A DNA stretch of 64,000 nucleotides. It comes from CBDAQR01 sp965199055. GTDB lineage: Bacteria; Pseudomonadota; Gammaproteobacteria; Pseudomonadales; Halieaceae. This document shows, one piece after another, positions 11,496-21,161 of the stretch. The position numbers and the translations under genes are program-made. Every line of letters begins with the position of its first letter. Position 1 is the stretch's first letter. Below the pieces are notes generated by a model, which was given only the letters and a program-made list of their open reading frames with translations, was not told the DNA's origin and made no database searches. Location of the stretch: assembly GCA_965199055.1 (NCBI GenBank), contig CBDAQR010000003.1:806001-870000 (forward strand), read 5' to 3'.

Positions 11496-14400
11496 TTATT
11501 CGTGCTCGAGCTCGATATCGATACCGAGAGAACGAATTTCCTTAACCAGCACATTGAAGGATTCGGGCATGCCAGGCTCCATGCGATGATCACCATCAAC
11601 AATGTTCTTGTACATCTTGGTCCGACCGGCGACGTCGTCGGACTTGACCGTCAACATCTCCTGCAGTGTGTACGCAGCACCATAGGCTTCCAGGGCCCAC
11701 ACTTCCATCTCACCGAAGCGCTGACCACCGAACTGCGCCTTACCACCCAGCGGCTGCTGCGTAACGAGGCTGTAAGAGCCCGTGGAACGTGCGTGCATCT
11801 TGTCATCGACCAGGTGGTTCAGCTTCAGCATGTACATGTAGCCAACCGTCACGGGGCGATCGAACGCATCACCCGTACGGCCGTCATACAGCGTGAACTG
11901 CCCACTGTCCGGCATATCGGCAATCTTCAGCAGGTCCTTGATGGATGCCTCCTCGGCACCGTCAAATACCGGCGTCGCCATCGGCACACCACCGCGCAGG
12001 TTTTTAGCCAGCTCCATCACTTCTTCGTCGCTCAGAGACTTGATGTCCTCCACGCGACCGGCACCGTTGTTATAAACGGCTTCCAGGAACTTGCGCACTT
12101 CTGCGACTTTCTTCTGCTCTTTGATCATGGCGTCGATCTTCTCGCCCAGACCTTTGGCAGCCATGCCCAGGTGGGTTTCGAGGATCTGTCCCACGTTCAT
12201 CCGCGACGGCACACCCAGCGGATTGAGCACGATATCTACCGGCTCACCGTTCTCGTCATAGGGCATATCTTCAACCGGCATGATCACTGAGATCACACCC
12301 TTGTTACCGTGACGTCCCGCCATCTTGTCACCCGGCTGAATGCGACGCTTAACTGCCAGGTAAACCTTGACGATCTTAAGTACGCCCGGCGCCAGGTCAT
12401 CACCGCTCTGCAGCTTGCGCTTCTTGTCTTCAAAACGCTCATCCAGCAGCTTGCGCTGTTCCTTGAGCTGGTTTTGTGCAGCAGCCAGAGACTCATTGAC
12501 ATCTGCTGCCGACAACTTCAGCTTGAACCACTGCTCACGGTCCAGGTCTTCCAGCACCTTGGCGGTCAGACTAGTACCCTTGGTGAGTCCGCCACCGCTG
12601 ACAGTCTTCTTGCCCTTCAGCAGGTTACCGAGGCGAGAGAACATCGCTTCTTCAAAGATGCGATACTCTTCGTTCAGATCCTTGCGGTACTCGTCCAGCT
12701 GAGCCTTCTCGATTTGCAGTGCACGCGCATCCTTTTCGAGGCCATCGCGAGTAAACACCTGCACATCGATAACCGTACCCTTGGTAGAGGAAGGCACACG
12801 CTGCGAAGTGTCTTTCACGTCAGACGCTTTCTCACCGAAGATCGCGCGCAGCAGCTTTTCTTCCGGGGTCAGTTGGGTTTCGCCCTTCGGCGTGACCTTG
12901 CCCACCAGAATGTCACCGGCGTCTACCTCGGCGCCGATGTAAACAATACCGGACTCATCCAGCTTGCTCAGTGCGCTCTCGCCCACGTTGGGAATATCGG
13001 CGGTGATTTCCTCCGGTCCCAGCTTGGTATCACGAGCAATACAGGTCAGCTCCTGGATATGGATCGTAGTAAAGCGATCTTCCTTCACGACCCGCTCTGA
13101 AACCAGGATGGAATCCTCAAAGTTGTAGCCGTTCCAGGGCATGAACGCGATACGCATGTTCTGTCCCAGTGCCAACTCACCCATGTCGATAGAAGGACCA
13201 TCGGCCAGAATGTCGCCGCGATCAATCACGTCACCTTGCTTAACAATAGGACGTTGGTTGATGCAGGTGTTCTGGTTAGAACGGGTGTACTTGATCAGGT
13301 TATAGATATCGACTGGCGCTTCGTCTTTACCGACGTCGGCGTCGTTGACACGAACCACGATACGGCTGGCGTCGACAGAGTCGACCACACCGCCGCGGCG
13401 GGCTACCACACAGACACCGGAGTCGGTGGCCACGTGACGCTCCATGCCGGTTCCTACCAGCGGCTTGTCAGCGCGCAGAGTGGGCACGGCCTGACGCTGC
13501 ATGTTGGATCCCATCAGGGCGCGGTTAGCATCATCGTGCTCCAGGAACGGAATCAGCGAGGCAGCAACAGACACAACCTGACGTGGAGACACGTCCATGT
13601 AGTCGACATCTTCCGGCGCCTTGACGGTAAACTCATTCAGGTGACGCACTGCCACCAGGTCTTCGACAAACTTATTGTTCTTATCGAGCTCGGCAGAGGC
13701 CTGCGCAATAACGAACTGACCTTCATTGATGGCCGACAGATATTCGATGTCGTCGGATACCTTGCCATTCTCTACTTTACGATAGGGGCTTTCTAGGAAG
13801 CCGTACTCGTTGGTGCGGGCGTAGGTCGCCAATGAGTTAATCAGACCGATGTTTGGACCTTCAGGAGTCTCAATCGGACAGACTCGACCGTAGTGAGTGG
13901 GGTGCACGTCGCGCACCTCAAAACCAGCACGTTCGCGAGTCAAACCACCCGGGCCAAGAGCCGATACACGGCGCTTGTGAGTCACTTCCGACAGCGGGTT
14001 GTTCTGGTCCATAAACTGGGACAACTGGCTGGAGCCGAAGAATTCCTTCACCGCGGCAGCCACCGGCTTAGCGTTGATCAAATCCTGCGGCATCAAGCCT
14101 TCGCTCTCAGCCATAGACAGACGCTCTTTAACCGCACGCTCAACACGCACCAGACCCACGCGGAACTGGTTCTCCGCCATTTCACCCACAGAGCGAACGC
14201 GACGGTTACCCAGGTGATCGATGTCGTCGACCATGCCCTTACCGTTACGGATGTCGACCAGGGTTTTTAGTACGTCAACGATATCGTCGCGATCCAGGAT
14301 GCCGCTGCCCATGGCCGATTCGCGACCGAGACGACGATTGAACTTCATGCGACCTACCGCAGACAGGTCATAGCGTTCCGCGGAGAAGAACAGGTTCTGG

Positions 14401-15569
14401 AACAGGTTCTCTGCAGACTCCTTGGTCGGCGGCTCGCCAGGACGCATCATGCGGTAGATTTCTACCAATGCTTCCAGCTCGTTGCTGGTGGTGTCAGCGC
14501 GCAAGGTATCGGAGATGAACGGGCCACAGTCGAGTTCGTTCGTGTAGAGCGTCTCGATCTCCTTGATACCGGCCTCGTTCAGCTGAGCAAGGACTTCCTC
14601 GGTCAGCTCGGTGTTACAGTCGACCAGGACCTCACCGGTATCTTTGTTGACCACATTCTTAGCCAGCGAGCGACCCATCACGTACTCGAGGGGTACCTCC
14701 AGCTCAGTAATCTTGGCTTCTTCCAACTGGCGAATATGGCGCGCCGTAATACGACGACCCTGCTCAACGATCAGCTTGCGTCCGACCTTGATATCGAATG
14801 CAGCGACTTCACCACGCAGGCGCTCAGGCACCAGCTGTACGGTGTAGTTGCCCTCGCCATCGCTATGGAAGGTGTTGACGTCGTAGAACATATCGAGGAC
14901 TTCCTCGGCGCTGTAGCCGAGTGCGCGAAGCAGGATAGTGGCCGGCAGCTTGCGGCGGCGGTCGATACGCACGTACACCAGGTCCTTCGGATCGAACTCG
15001 AAGTCCAACCATGAACCACGGTAAGGAATAACCCGGGCAGAATAAAGCAGCTTACCCGATGAGTGGGTCTTGCCACGGTCATGATCAAAGAAAACACCCG
15101 GCGAGCGGTGCAGCTGGGAAACAATCACCCGCTCTGTGCCGTTGATAACGAAGGTGCCGTTCTCGGTCATCAGGGGGATCTCCCCCATGTACACTTCCTG
15201 CTCTTTGATGTCCTTGATGGTCTTGTTGGCCGAATCCTTGTCGTAAATGATCAGCCGCACCTTGACGCGCAGGGGTACAGAATAGGTCACACCGCGCAGC
15301 TGACATTCGTTGACGTCAAATACGGGCGCACCCAATGCATAATCGACATACTCCAGGGCTGCATTGCCGCTGTAGCTGACGATTGGGAATACTGACTTAA
15401 AGGCGGCGTGCAGACCGTAGTCTCCACGATCTTCGAGAGGCACACCGGCCTGTGTAAACTTGCGGTAGGAATCGAGCTGAATGGCCAGCAAATAGGGCAC
15501 ATCCATGACCTTGGGCATGATGCCAAAGTCTTTACGAATCCTCTTTTTCTCAGTGTACGAGTACGTCAT
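11496..15569 (-). CDS. rpoB: RNA polymerase beta subunit
   Basis: The beta subunit forms the other half of the RNA polymerase active-site cleft. It is 1357 residues. The rifampicin-binding segment reads SSQLSQFMDQNNPLSEVTHK followed by RRVSALGPGGL, so the residues commonly changed in rifampicin resistance look wild type. The C-terminal GGKAQFGGQRFGEMEVWAL block that contacts beta' is present. It lies between rplL and rpoC in the standard order, after a 159-base spacer that carries GC-rich hairpins. Confidence 0.99.
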   Translation of the reverse strand: MTYSYTEKKRIRKDFGIMPKVMDVPYLLAIQLDSYRKFTQAGVPLEDRGDYGLHAAFKSVFPIVSYSGNAALEYVDYALGAPVFDVNECQLRGVTYSVPLRVKVRLIIYDKDSANKTIKDIKEQEVYMGEIPLMTENGTFVINGTERVIVSQLHRSPGVFFDHDRGKTHSSGKLLYSARVIPYRGSWLDFEFDPKDLVYVRIDRRRKLPATILLRALGYSAEEVLDMFYDVNTFHSDGEGNYTVQLVPERLRGEVAAFDIKVGRKLIVEQGRRITARHIRQLEEAKITELEVPLEYVMGRSLAKNVVNKDTGEVLVDCNTELTEEVLAQLNEAGIKEIETLYTNELDCGPFISDTLRADTTSNELEALVEIYRMMRPGEPPTKESAENLFQNLFFSAERYDLSAVGRMKFNRRLGRESAMGSGILDRDDIVDVLKTLVDIRNGKGMVDDIDHLGNRRVRSVGEMAENQFRVGLVRVERAVKERLSMAESEGLMPQDLINAKPVAAAVKEFFGSSQLSQFMDQNNPLSEVTHKRRVSALGPGGLTRERAGFEVRDVHPTHYGRVCPIETPEGPNIGLINSLATYARTNEYGFLESPYRKVENGKVSDDIEYLSAINEGQFVIAQASAELDKNNKFVEDLVAVRHLNEFTVKAPEDVDYMDVSPRQVVSVAASLIPFLEHDDANRALMGSNMQRQAVPTLRADKPLVGTGMERHVATDSGVCVVARRGGVVDSVDASRIVVRVNDADVGKDEAPVDIYNLIKYTRSNQNTCINQRPIVKQGDVIDRGDILADGPSIDMGELALGQNMRIAFMPWNGYNFEDSILVSERVVKEDRFTTIHIQELTCIARDTKLGPEEITADIPNVGESALSKLDESGIVYIGAEVDAGDILVGKVTPKGETQLTPEEKLLRAIFGEKASDVKDTSQRVPSSTKGTVIDVQVFTRDGLEKDARALQIEKAQLDEYRKDLNEEYRIFEEAMFSRLGNLLKGKKTVSGGGLTKGTSLTAKVLEDLDREQWFKLKLSAADVNESLAAAQNQLKEQRKLLDERFEDKKRKLQSGDDLAPGVLKIVKVYLAVKRRIQPGDKMAGRHGNKGVISVIMPVEDMPYDENGEPVDIVLNPLGVPSRMNVGQILETHLGMAAKGLGEKIDAMIKEQKKVAEVRKFLEAVYNNGAGRVEDIKSLSDEEVMELAKNLRGGVPMATPVFDGAEEASIKDLLKIADMPDSGQFTLYDGRTGDAFDRPVTVGYMYMLKLNHLVDDKMHARSTGSYSLVTQQPLGGKAQFGGQRFGEMEVWALEAYGAAYTLQEMLTVKSDDVAGRTKMYKNIVDGDHRMEPGMPESFNVLVKEIRSLGIDIELEHE

Positions 15570-15654
15570 CTTACTCCCCAGCTATGTTTCCCATTAACAC
15601 AGTAATCGCTACTGTGCCTCGACCTCGGAGGGTCTAAAAAATCTTTCGTTAGAA

Positions 15655-15683
15655 GCGGCAAGCCGCCGGGGATTTTCGTCCCC
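15655..15683 (-). promoter_or_regulatory. hairpins in the rplL-rpoB spacer, possible attenuator
   Basis: On the minus strand GGGGA-cgaaaa-TCCCC (15683-15668) is followed by a second small GC-rich repeat (15666-15655), and a T6 run occurs 13 bases further on. The E. coli rplL-rpoB spacer holds an attenuator and an RNase III site. This may be the counterpart, but the T-run is not adjacent to a stem. Confidence 0.4.
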
Positions 15684-15728
15684 GCCAGCCTTTGCACGAC
15701 TTCAGCAGCTAAAGCTGACCAACAGAAC

Positions 15729-16112
15729 TTACTTAAGCTCTGCTGCGCCGCCAGCTTCTTCCAGCTGCTTGAGGATGTCCTCAGCTTCGTCCTTGGCAAC
15801 ACCTTCCTTAATAGCGGAGGGAGCGCCGTCAACCAGACCCTTGGCTTCTTTGAGGCCCAGGCCGGTTACTGCACGAACAACCTTGATGACGTTAACTTTC
15901 TTGTCACCGGCTGAGGTCAGCATTACATCAAACTCGGTCTTCTCTTCAGCAGCACCGCCAGCGTCGCCGCCAGCAGCGGCAGCCGGGGCAGCAGCAACAG
16001 CTGCAGCTGCAGATACACCGAACTTCTCTTCCATCGCTTCGATGAGCTCAACGATGTCCATTACGCTCATCTCAGCAATTGCATTCAAAATATCGTCTTT
16101 AGACAGAGACAT
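15729..16112 (-). CDS. rplL: 50S ribosomal protein L7/L12
   Basis: This is the stalk protein that recruits translational GTPases. It is 127 residues: an N-terminal dimerisation domain (MSLSKDDILNAIAEMSVMDI), an Ala/Gly-rich hinge around residues 35-52, and the C-terminal domain with EKTEFDVMLTSAGDKKVNVIK and GLGLKEAKGLVDGAP. It follows rplJ by 32 bases, giving the usual pair. Confidence 0.99.
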   Translation of the reverse strand: MSLSKDDILNAIAEMSVMDIVELIEAMEEKFGVSAAAAVAAAPAAAAGGDAGGAAEEKTEFDVMLTSAGDKKVNVIKVVRAVTGLGLKEAKGLVDGAPSAIKEGVAKDEAEDILKQLEEAGGAAELK

Positions 16113-16144
16113 TGTTTTAAACTCCTTAGCTGATTAAAAACCGC

Positions 16145-16678
16145 TTACGCGGCCTCTGATTGTTTCTGATCGCGAACCGCCGCAACGGTACGTACCAGCT
16201 TTCCAGGTACTTCGTTCATCGTCCGTACCAGCTTGGTTACCGGCGCTTGCATAACACTCATCAACATCGAGAGTGCCTGGTCACGCGTCGGCAGCTTGGC
16301 CAATACATCCAATTGGTCTGCACCCAGTAACTGGCCACTGACCGCCAATGCCTTCACTTCGAACTCTTCGTTCTCTTTAGCGAAGTCTTTAAAGAGTCGT
16401 GCGGCTGCGCCCGGATCTTCCATGGAAAATCCGAACAGGGACGGACCCGTCAGTGTCTCAGAGACACATTCGTATTCCGTTCCTTCGAATGCACGCTTGG
16501 CCAGCGTGTTACGCACAACGCGCAACGTGATCTGGTTCTCACGAGCATCCTTACGCAGAGCAGTCATCTCATCCACAGTCACGCCGCGTGAATCGGCGAT
16601 GACCACGGACAGTGCACTGGTGGCTGTCTCATTGACTTCAGCAACGATCGCTTTCTTGTCTTCGAGTCCAATTGCCAC
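16145..16678 (-). CDS. rplJ: 50S ribosomal protein L10
   Basis: L10 anchors the L7/L12 dimers to 23S rRNA and represses its own operon by binding its mRNA leader. The 177-residue protein has the typical start MAIGLEDKKAIVAEV and a C-terminal L12-binding helix. The start codon is GTG at 16678, with AGGAG about 10 bases upstream. A long structured leader precedes it. Confidence 0.98.
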   Translation of the reverse strand: MAIGLEDKKAIVAEVNETATSALSVVIADSRGVTVDEMTALRKDARENQITLRVVRNTLAKRAFEGTEYECVSETLTGPSLFGFSMEDPGAAARLFKDFAKENEEFEVKALAVSGQLLGADQLDVLAKLPTRDQALSMLMSVMQAPVTKLVRTMNEVPGKLVRTVAAVRDQKQSEAA

Positions 16679-16689
16679 TGGATTCTTAC

Positions 16690-16780
16690 TCCTGGTTAGT
16701 TACTTTTAGACACCCGGGGGTGCCTCCATCTACGTAGGTTCAAGCCGGGGCTCTCATTAAGCGGTTACCTACGTGCAGCA
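16690..16780 (-). ncRNA. candidate L10 leader of the rplJL mRNA
   Basis: The 287-base gap between rplA and rplJ lacks a gene. A perfect 7-bp pairing (ACGTAGG 16732-16738 with CCTACGT 16768-16774) closes a 29-base internal region rich in purine bulges, placed directly before rplJ. This is the position of the L10 autoregulatory leader in proteobacteria. The identification rests on position and pairing only. Confidence 0.5.
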
Positions 16781-16965
16781 ACCGCGCCTACGGTCTTTGA
16801 TGGTCTTCAGTACTCAGCTAAGGCTCCAGGAGCCAATGCCTTCTTCCAAAGACCTCAAAGCTGACCGGGGCCACCCGTTGGTGGTTTACCTGGTCAGTTG
16901 CCCCGCTTCCCTGCGAAGCATTTGAGCAGCTACCCCTTGTGGGGGCGCCGGATCAAATTCTGTTC

Positions 16966-17661
16966 TTAAACTTCCAGCGTGGACTGGTCGATGGCCAGCC
17001 CGGGACCCATGGTGGTGCTCAGAGTCACTTTCTGCATGTAAACGCCTTTGGCGGCAGCAGGCTTGGCCTTCTTCAGGTCAGCCAGCACGGCCTCAAGGTT
17101 TTCCTTGATGGCATTCACTTCAAAGTCGATCTTGCCGACGGCGCCGTGGATGATGCCGTTCTTGTCAGTTCGGTATTGAACCTGACCAGCCTTGGCATTC
17201 TTAACGGCAGTCTCAACATCGGGGGTTACCGTACCGGTCTTCGGGTTAGGCATCAGGCCACGGGGACCCAGTACCTGACCTAGCTGACCCACAACGCGCA
17301 TGGCGTCAGGCGTAGCAATAACCACGTCAAAATTCATTTCACCAGCCTTAACCTGCTCGGCCAGATCTTCCATGCCCACCAGGTCAGCACCGGCAGCCGT
17401 CGCCTTATCGGCATTGTCACCGGAGGTGAAGACGGCCACGCGCACGTCACTACCTGTGCCGTGAGGCAGGTTTGTTGCACCGCGTACAGCCTGGTCAGAC
17501 TTCTTGGCGTCTACGCCCAGGTTGATGGCTACTTCAACAGACTCGTTGAACTTGGCAGTGGCACACTCCTTTAACAGGCTAACAGCCTCGTCAAGAGGGT
17601 ACTGCTTGCCGGGCTCTACTTTTTCAGCGATTGCGCGCTGACGCTTGCTAAGCTTGGCCAT
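16966..17661 (-). CDS. rplA: 50S ribosomal protein L1
   Basis: L1 binds 23S rRNA near the E site and represses the L11 operon through its mRNA. It is 231 residues, starting MAKLSKRQRAIAEKV, with the conserved block GQLGQVLGPRGLMPNPKTGTV. I take ATG 17661 and reject a longer frame that runs into rplK. The start overlaps the rplK stop by one base (TAATG), so they are coupled. Confidence 0.99.
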   Translation of the reverse strand: MAKLSKRQRAIAEKVEPGKQYPLDEAVSLLKECATAKFNESVEVAINLGVDAKKSDQAVRGATNLPHGTGSDVRVAVFTSGDNADKATAAGADLVGMEDLAEQVKAGEMNFDVVIATPDAMRVVGQLGQVLGPRGLMPNPKTGTVTPDVETAVKNAKAGQVQYRTDKNGIIHGAVGKIDFEVNAIKENLEAVLADLKKAKPAAAKGVYMQKVTLSTTMGPGLAIDQSTLEV

Positions 17662-18095
17662 TAGTTCACTCCTTCCGTTTCGATACCAGCGGAACGTGCA
17701 CTGCCAGCAATGGTGCGAACAGCCGCGTCCATATCGGCGGCAGTCAGGTCGGGCCACTTGGCTTCGGCGATCTCTTCGAGTTGCGCGCGAGTCACCTTGC
17801 CCACCTTGTTAGTGTTGGGGGTGCCGGAGCCCTTCTTGATCTTGGCAGCCTTGCGCAGCAGTACGGCGGCAGGCGGGGTTTTCTTGATAAAGGTGAAGCT
17901 GCGATCGGCGTAAACCGTGATCACAACCGGAACCGGCAGGCCCGGCTCCATGCCCTGGGTTTCTGCGTTAAACGCCTTACAGAAATCCATGATGTTCACA
18001 CCGTGCTGACCCAGTGCCGGGCCTACGGGGGGGCTGGGGTTTGCCTGACCAGCAGGCACCTGCAACTTGATATAGGCTTCAATCTTTGCAGCCAT
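17661..18095 (-). CDS. rplK: 50S ribosomal protein L11
   Basis: L11 forms part of the GTPase-associated centre and the stringent-response sensor site. It is 144 residues: the N-terminal domain has QVPAGQANPSPPVGPALGQHG, and the C-terminal rRNA-binding domain has TPPAAVLLRKAAKI and the GS-rich KKGSGTPN. It lies between nusG and rplA in the standard order. Confidence 0.99.
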   Translation of the reverse strand: MAAKIEAYIKLQVPAGQANPSPPVGPALGQHGVNIMDFCKAFNAETQGMEPGLPVPVVITVYADRSFTFIKKTPPAAVLLRKAAKIKKGSGTPNTNKVGKVTRAQLEEIAEAKWPDLTAADMDAAVRTIAGSARSAGIETEGVN

Positions 18096-18166
18096 TGTCG
18101 TTTCTCCCTGGGTTCAAACGCCGTACTAGTCGAAAGCGACCTTCGGGCTCCCCATCTTGTAAAAGA

Positions 18167-18700
18167 TCAGGCTTTTTCTACCTGACCAAATTCCAGTTCC
18201 ACCGGGGTGGAACGGCCAAAAATAAGAACAGCTACCTGCAGGCGACTCTTCTCATAATTCACTTCCTCTACAACGCCATTGAAGTCGTTGAAAGGACCAT
18301 CGATAACCCGCACCATCTCGCCGGGCTCGAACAAGGTCTTGGGACGCGGCGCTTCCACCCCGTCTTCTACCCGCTGCAGAATCGCATTCGCTTCCGCTTC
18401 GGTAATCGGGGCTGGCTGGTCGGCCTTGCCGCCAATAAAACCCATCACTCGCGGCGTGTCCTTAACCAGGTGCCAGGTGTCATCGTCCAAATCCATCTGC
18501 ACCAACACGTAACCGGGGAAGAATTTGCGTTCGCTGCGGCGCTTCTGGCCGCCGCGCATCTCAATCACTTCTTCCGTCGGGACCAGCACTTCACCAAAGC
18601 GATCCTGCATCCCGTGCAGTTCAATACGCTCCTTAAGTGCTCCCGCTACCTTTTTCTCGTAGCCGGAATAGGCGTGAACGACATACCAACGCTTAGACAT
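18167..18700 (-). CDS. nusG: transcription termination/antitermination factor NusG
   Basis: NusG binds the RNA polymerase clamp and links it to Rho or to ribosomal S10. It is 177 residues from ATG 18700, beginning MSKRWYVVHAYSGYEKKV. It has the NGN domain with FFPGYVLVQM and a C-terminal KOW domain (FEPGEMVRVIDGPFNDFNGVV). A longer frame to 18727 is rejected because MSKRWYVVHAYSG is the family start. It follows secE by 19 bases. Confidence 0.98.
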   Translation of the reverse strand: MSKRWYVVHAYSGYEKKVAGALKERIELHGMQDRFGEVLVPTEEVIEMRGGQKRRSERKFFPGYVLVQMDLDDDTWHLVKDTPRVMGFIGGKADQPAPITEAEANAILQRVEDGVEAPRPKTLFEPGEMVRVIDGPFNDFNGVVEEVNYEKSRLQVAVLIFGRSTPVELEFGQVEKA

Positions 18701-18719
18701 CCTCAATCCTTCTCCACGC

Positions 18720-19082
18720 CTAACCAATCACCAGTGAAACCAGCCATCCCAACAGGGAATCCAGGCCCCACAAAATCAATGCCACCAGAATCACAAACGC
18801 CACCACGATCAACGTGGTTTGGGTGGCCTCCTGGCGCGTTGGCCATACCACCTTGCGAATCTCGGTGCGCGAGCCCTTGGTCAGTTCCCAAAACGCCGCA
18901 CCCTGTGCAGTCTGCAGCGCGATAAATCCCGCCACTACCGCCAGAGCGAGCAGCGCCAGCACCCGGTACAACAGGGATTCGGCAGCAAAATAGCTGTTGC
19001 CGTATACCCCGGCCGCCACCAGGACTAAAACCACCAGCCACTTCAACGTATCGAAACGACTTGTGCTGACTTCTGAACTCAT
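18720..19082 (-). CDS. secE: preprotein translocase subunit SecE
   Basis: SecE is the clamp subunit of the SecYEG channel. It is 120 residues with three predicted membrane segments (about 14-30, 40-58 and 92-116), as in the three-helix gammaproteobacterial form. The conserved cytoplasmic stretch SRTEIRKVVWPTRQEATQTT precedes the last helix. It lies between tRNA-Trp and nusG. Confidence 0.97.
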   Translation of the reverse strand: MSSEVSTSRFDTLKWLVVLVLVAAGVYGNSYFAAESLLYRVLALLALAVVAGFIALQTAQGAAFWELTKGSRTEIRKVVWPTRQEATQTTLIVVAFVILVALILWGLDSLLGWLVSLVIG

Positions 19083-19155
19083 ACCACCTATATACCTTCG
19101 TTATGTGCCCGGAGGCACTCGCCAGCTCCACCGCGCCCGAAGACGCCTGAGAAGA

Positions 19156-19231
<76 letters not shown>

Positions 19232-19265
19232 AACATTTCGTTCCTCGTCTCTACTGAGACGACAA

Positions 19266-19293
19266 AGCCGAGCTGCCTTTCGGCAGCTCGGCT
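19266..19293 (-). terminator. tuf terminator
   Basis: A perfect 12-bp stem, AGCCGAGCTGCC / GGCAGCTCGGCT, closed by a GAAA tetraloop on the minus strand, about 20 bases past the tuf stop. The T-tract is short (TTTG). Confidence 0.85.
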
Positions 19294-19311
19294 CAATACT
19301 CAGATCAGCGA

Positions 19312-20535
19312 TTACTCGATGATCTTGGCGACTACGCCAGCACCTACCGTACGGCCACCCTCACGGATAGCAAAACGCAGGCCTTCTTCCATCGCAATCG
19401 GAGCAATCAGCGTCGCAACCATCTGCACGTTGTCACCCGGCATGACCATCTCAACACCTTCAGGCAGCTCACAAGCGCCAGTCACATCAGTCGTACGGAA
19501 GTAAAACTGCGGACGGTAGCCCTTGAAGAACGGCGTGTGACGACCACCTTCGTCCTTCGACAGAATGTAAACCTCTGCCTCGAACTTCGTGTGCGGCGTT
19601 ACACTGCCCGGTACGGCCAGTACCTGGCCACGCTCAACTTCTTCACGCTTCGTACCACGCAACAGGACACCAACGTTCTCACCCGCGCGACCTTCGTCCA
19701 GCAGCTTGCGGAACATCTCAACACCCGTACAGGTCGTCGTCTGCGTTTCCTTGATACCTACGATCTCAATCTCATCACCCACCTTGATGATGCCGCGCTC
19801 TACACGACCGGTCACAACCGTTCCGCGACCAGAGATAGAGAACACGTCTTCAACAGGCATCAGGAACGGCTGGTCAATCGCACGCTCCGGCTCAGGGATG
19901 TAAGAGTCCAGGGTCTCAACCAGCGTCTTAACCGCCGTCGTGCCCAGCTCGTTGTCATCCTTGCCTTCCAGCGCCATCAGCGCAGAGCCACAGATGATCG
20001 GCGTGTCGTCACCCGGGAACTCGTACTGGTCCAGCAGCTCACGCAGCTCCATCTCAACCAGCTCTTTCATCTCTTCGTATTCTTCAGAGTCCGCACCGCC
20101 GCAGTCTTCCGCCAGCAGGTCAGCCTTGTTCAGGAATACAACAATGTACGGTACGCCTACCTGGCGAGACAGCAGAATGTGCTCGCGAGTCTGCGGCATC
20201 GGGCCGTCAGTCGCACCACATACCAGGATCGCGCCGTCCATCTGCGCAGCACCCGTGATCATGTTCTTCACATAGTCAGCGTGGCCCGGGCAGTCGACGT
20301 GCGCGTAGTGACGATCCGGAGATTCGTACTCAACGTGAGACGTCGCAATGGTGATACCACGCTCTTTCTCTTCCGGTGCGTTGTCGATGCCGTCAAAGGC
20401 TACAGCGTCTCCGCCCCATACCTCGGAGCAGACGCGCGTCAGCGCCGCGGTCAGCGTCGTTTTACCATGGTCAACGTGACCAATCGTTCCCACGTTTACG
20501 TGGGGCTTATTACGTTCAAATTGCTCTTTTGACAT
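19312..20535 (-). CDS. tuf: elongation factor Tu
   Basis: EF-Tu delivers aminoacyl-tRNA to the ribosome. It is 407 residues with GHVDHGKTT (P-loop), DCPGHADYVKNM and NKADLL in the GTPase domain, then two beta-barrel domains with the C-terminal GGRTVGAGVVAKIIE. This is the tufB position, downstream of a tRNA cluster and upstream of tRNA-Trp/secE. A second copy would be elsewhere. Confidence 0.99.
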   Translation of the reverse strand: MSKEQFERNKPHVNVGTIGHVDHGKTTLTAALTRVCSEVWGGDAVAFDGIDNAPEEKERGITIATSHVEYESPDRHYAHVDCPGHADYVKNMITGAAQMDGAILVCGATDGPMPQTREHILLSRQVGVPYIVVFLNKADLLAEDCGGADSEEYEEMKELVEMELRELLDQYEFPGDDTPIICGSALMALEGKDDNELGTTAVKTLVETLDSYIPEPERAIDQPFLMPVEDVFSISGRGTVVTGRVERGIIKVGDEIEIVGIKETQTTTCTGVEMFRKLLDEGRAGENVGVLLRGTKREEVERGQVLAVPGSVTPHTKFEAEVYILSKDEGGRHTPFFKGYRPQFYFRTTDVTGACELPEGVEMVMPGDNVQMVATLIAPIAMEEGLRFAIREGGRTVGAGVVAKIIE

Positions 20536-20623
20536 TTTCGACAGTCTCCTAAACTGGCAGTCGTTACTTCTACGCTACTAGTTACTACTTACTTCCAATT
20601 CCACAACACTGCTTCCAGAGAAG

Positions 20624-20699
<76 letters not shown>

Positions 20700-20710
20700 C
20701 CTGCATCAAC

Positions 20711-20784
<74 letters not shown>

Positions 20785-20810
20785 CAAACTCAGTGTTTAT
20801 GCGCTATTCA

Positions 20811-20894
20811 TGGTGGAGGGGGGTGGATTCGAACCACCGAAGCTTACGCGTCAGATTTACAGTCTGATCCCTTTGGCCACTCGGGAACCCCTCC
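20811..20894 (-). tRNA. tRNA-Tyr (anticodon GTA)
   Basis: An 84-base class II tRNA with a long variable arm: acceptor GGAGGGG, anticodon loop CTGTAAA, encoded CCA. It is now the first gene of the tRNA-tufB unit. Confidence 0.97.
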
Positions 20895-20906
20895 GAAAGG
20901 CGACGT

Positions 20907-20935
20907 ATTGTCCTTACGGGCACCCCCTTTGTCAA
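20907..20935 (-). promoter_or_regulatory. strong sigma70 promoter of the tRNA-Tyr-Gly-Thr-tuf operon
   Basis: The minus strand shows a perfect -35 TTGACA (20935-20930), a 17-base spacer and -10 GACAAT (20912-20907), with a start predicted just before tRNA-Tyr. It is GC-rich downstream of the -10, as in stringently controlled promoters. Confidence 0.85.
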
Positions 20936-20944
20936 CCATTATTC

Positions 20945-20960
20945 CCAATAAAATTATTGG
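20945..20960. promoter_or_regulatory. AT-rich inverted repeat upstream of the tRNA promoter
   Basis: CCAATAA and TTATTGG, 7-bp arms around 2 bases, lie 9 bases beyond the -35 of the tRNA-Tyr promoter. It may act as an UP-like or protein-binding element; the function is unknown. Confidence 0.35.
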
Positions 20961-21161
20961 CTTACGAACCCCTTCCTAGGCCGCGTAAATGCTGGGCTGG
21001 CGACTTTTTGAACAGCATTGCTGACAGCGTCAACATAGCGCCAATTGAATCGCCTCATTTCGGCTGTCCAGAGACCCTAAAATTGCACCCTTTTGTGTTG
21101 CGGGATCGATCTGCTCAGGCGCCGTTCTATTCACATAGTTGTACCACCGTGATTGCGCCTA

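Noticed and set aside
15569..15832. 88-residue minus-strand open frame across the rplL end and rpoB leader
   Set aside because: It overlaps rplL out of frame and has no ribosome site; the region is an untranslated spacer.
19537..20532. 331-residue plus-strand open frame opposite tuf
   Set aside because: Antisense shadow of a highly expressed gene with strong codon bias; no domain or start signal.
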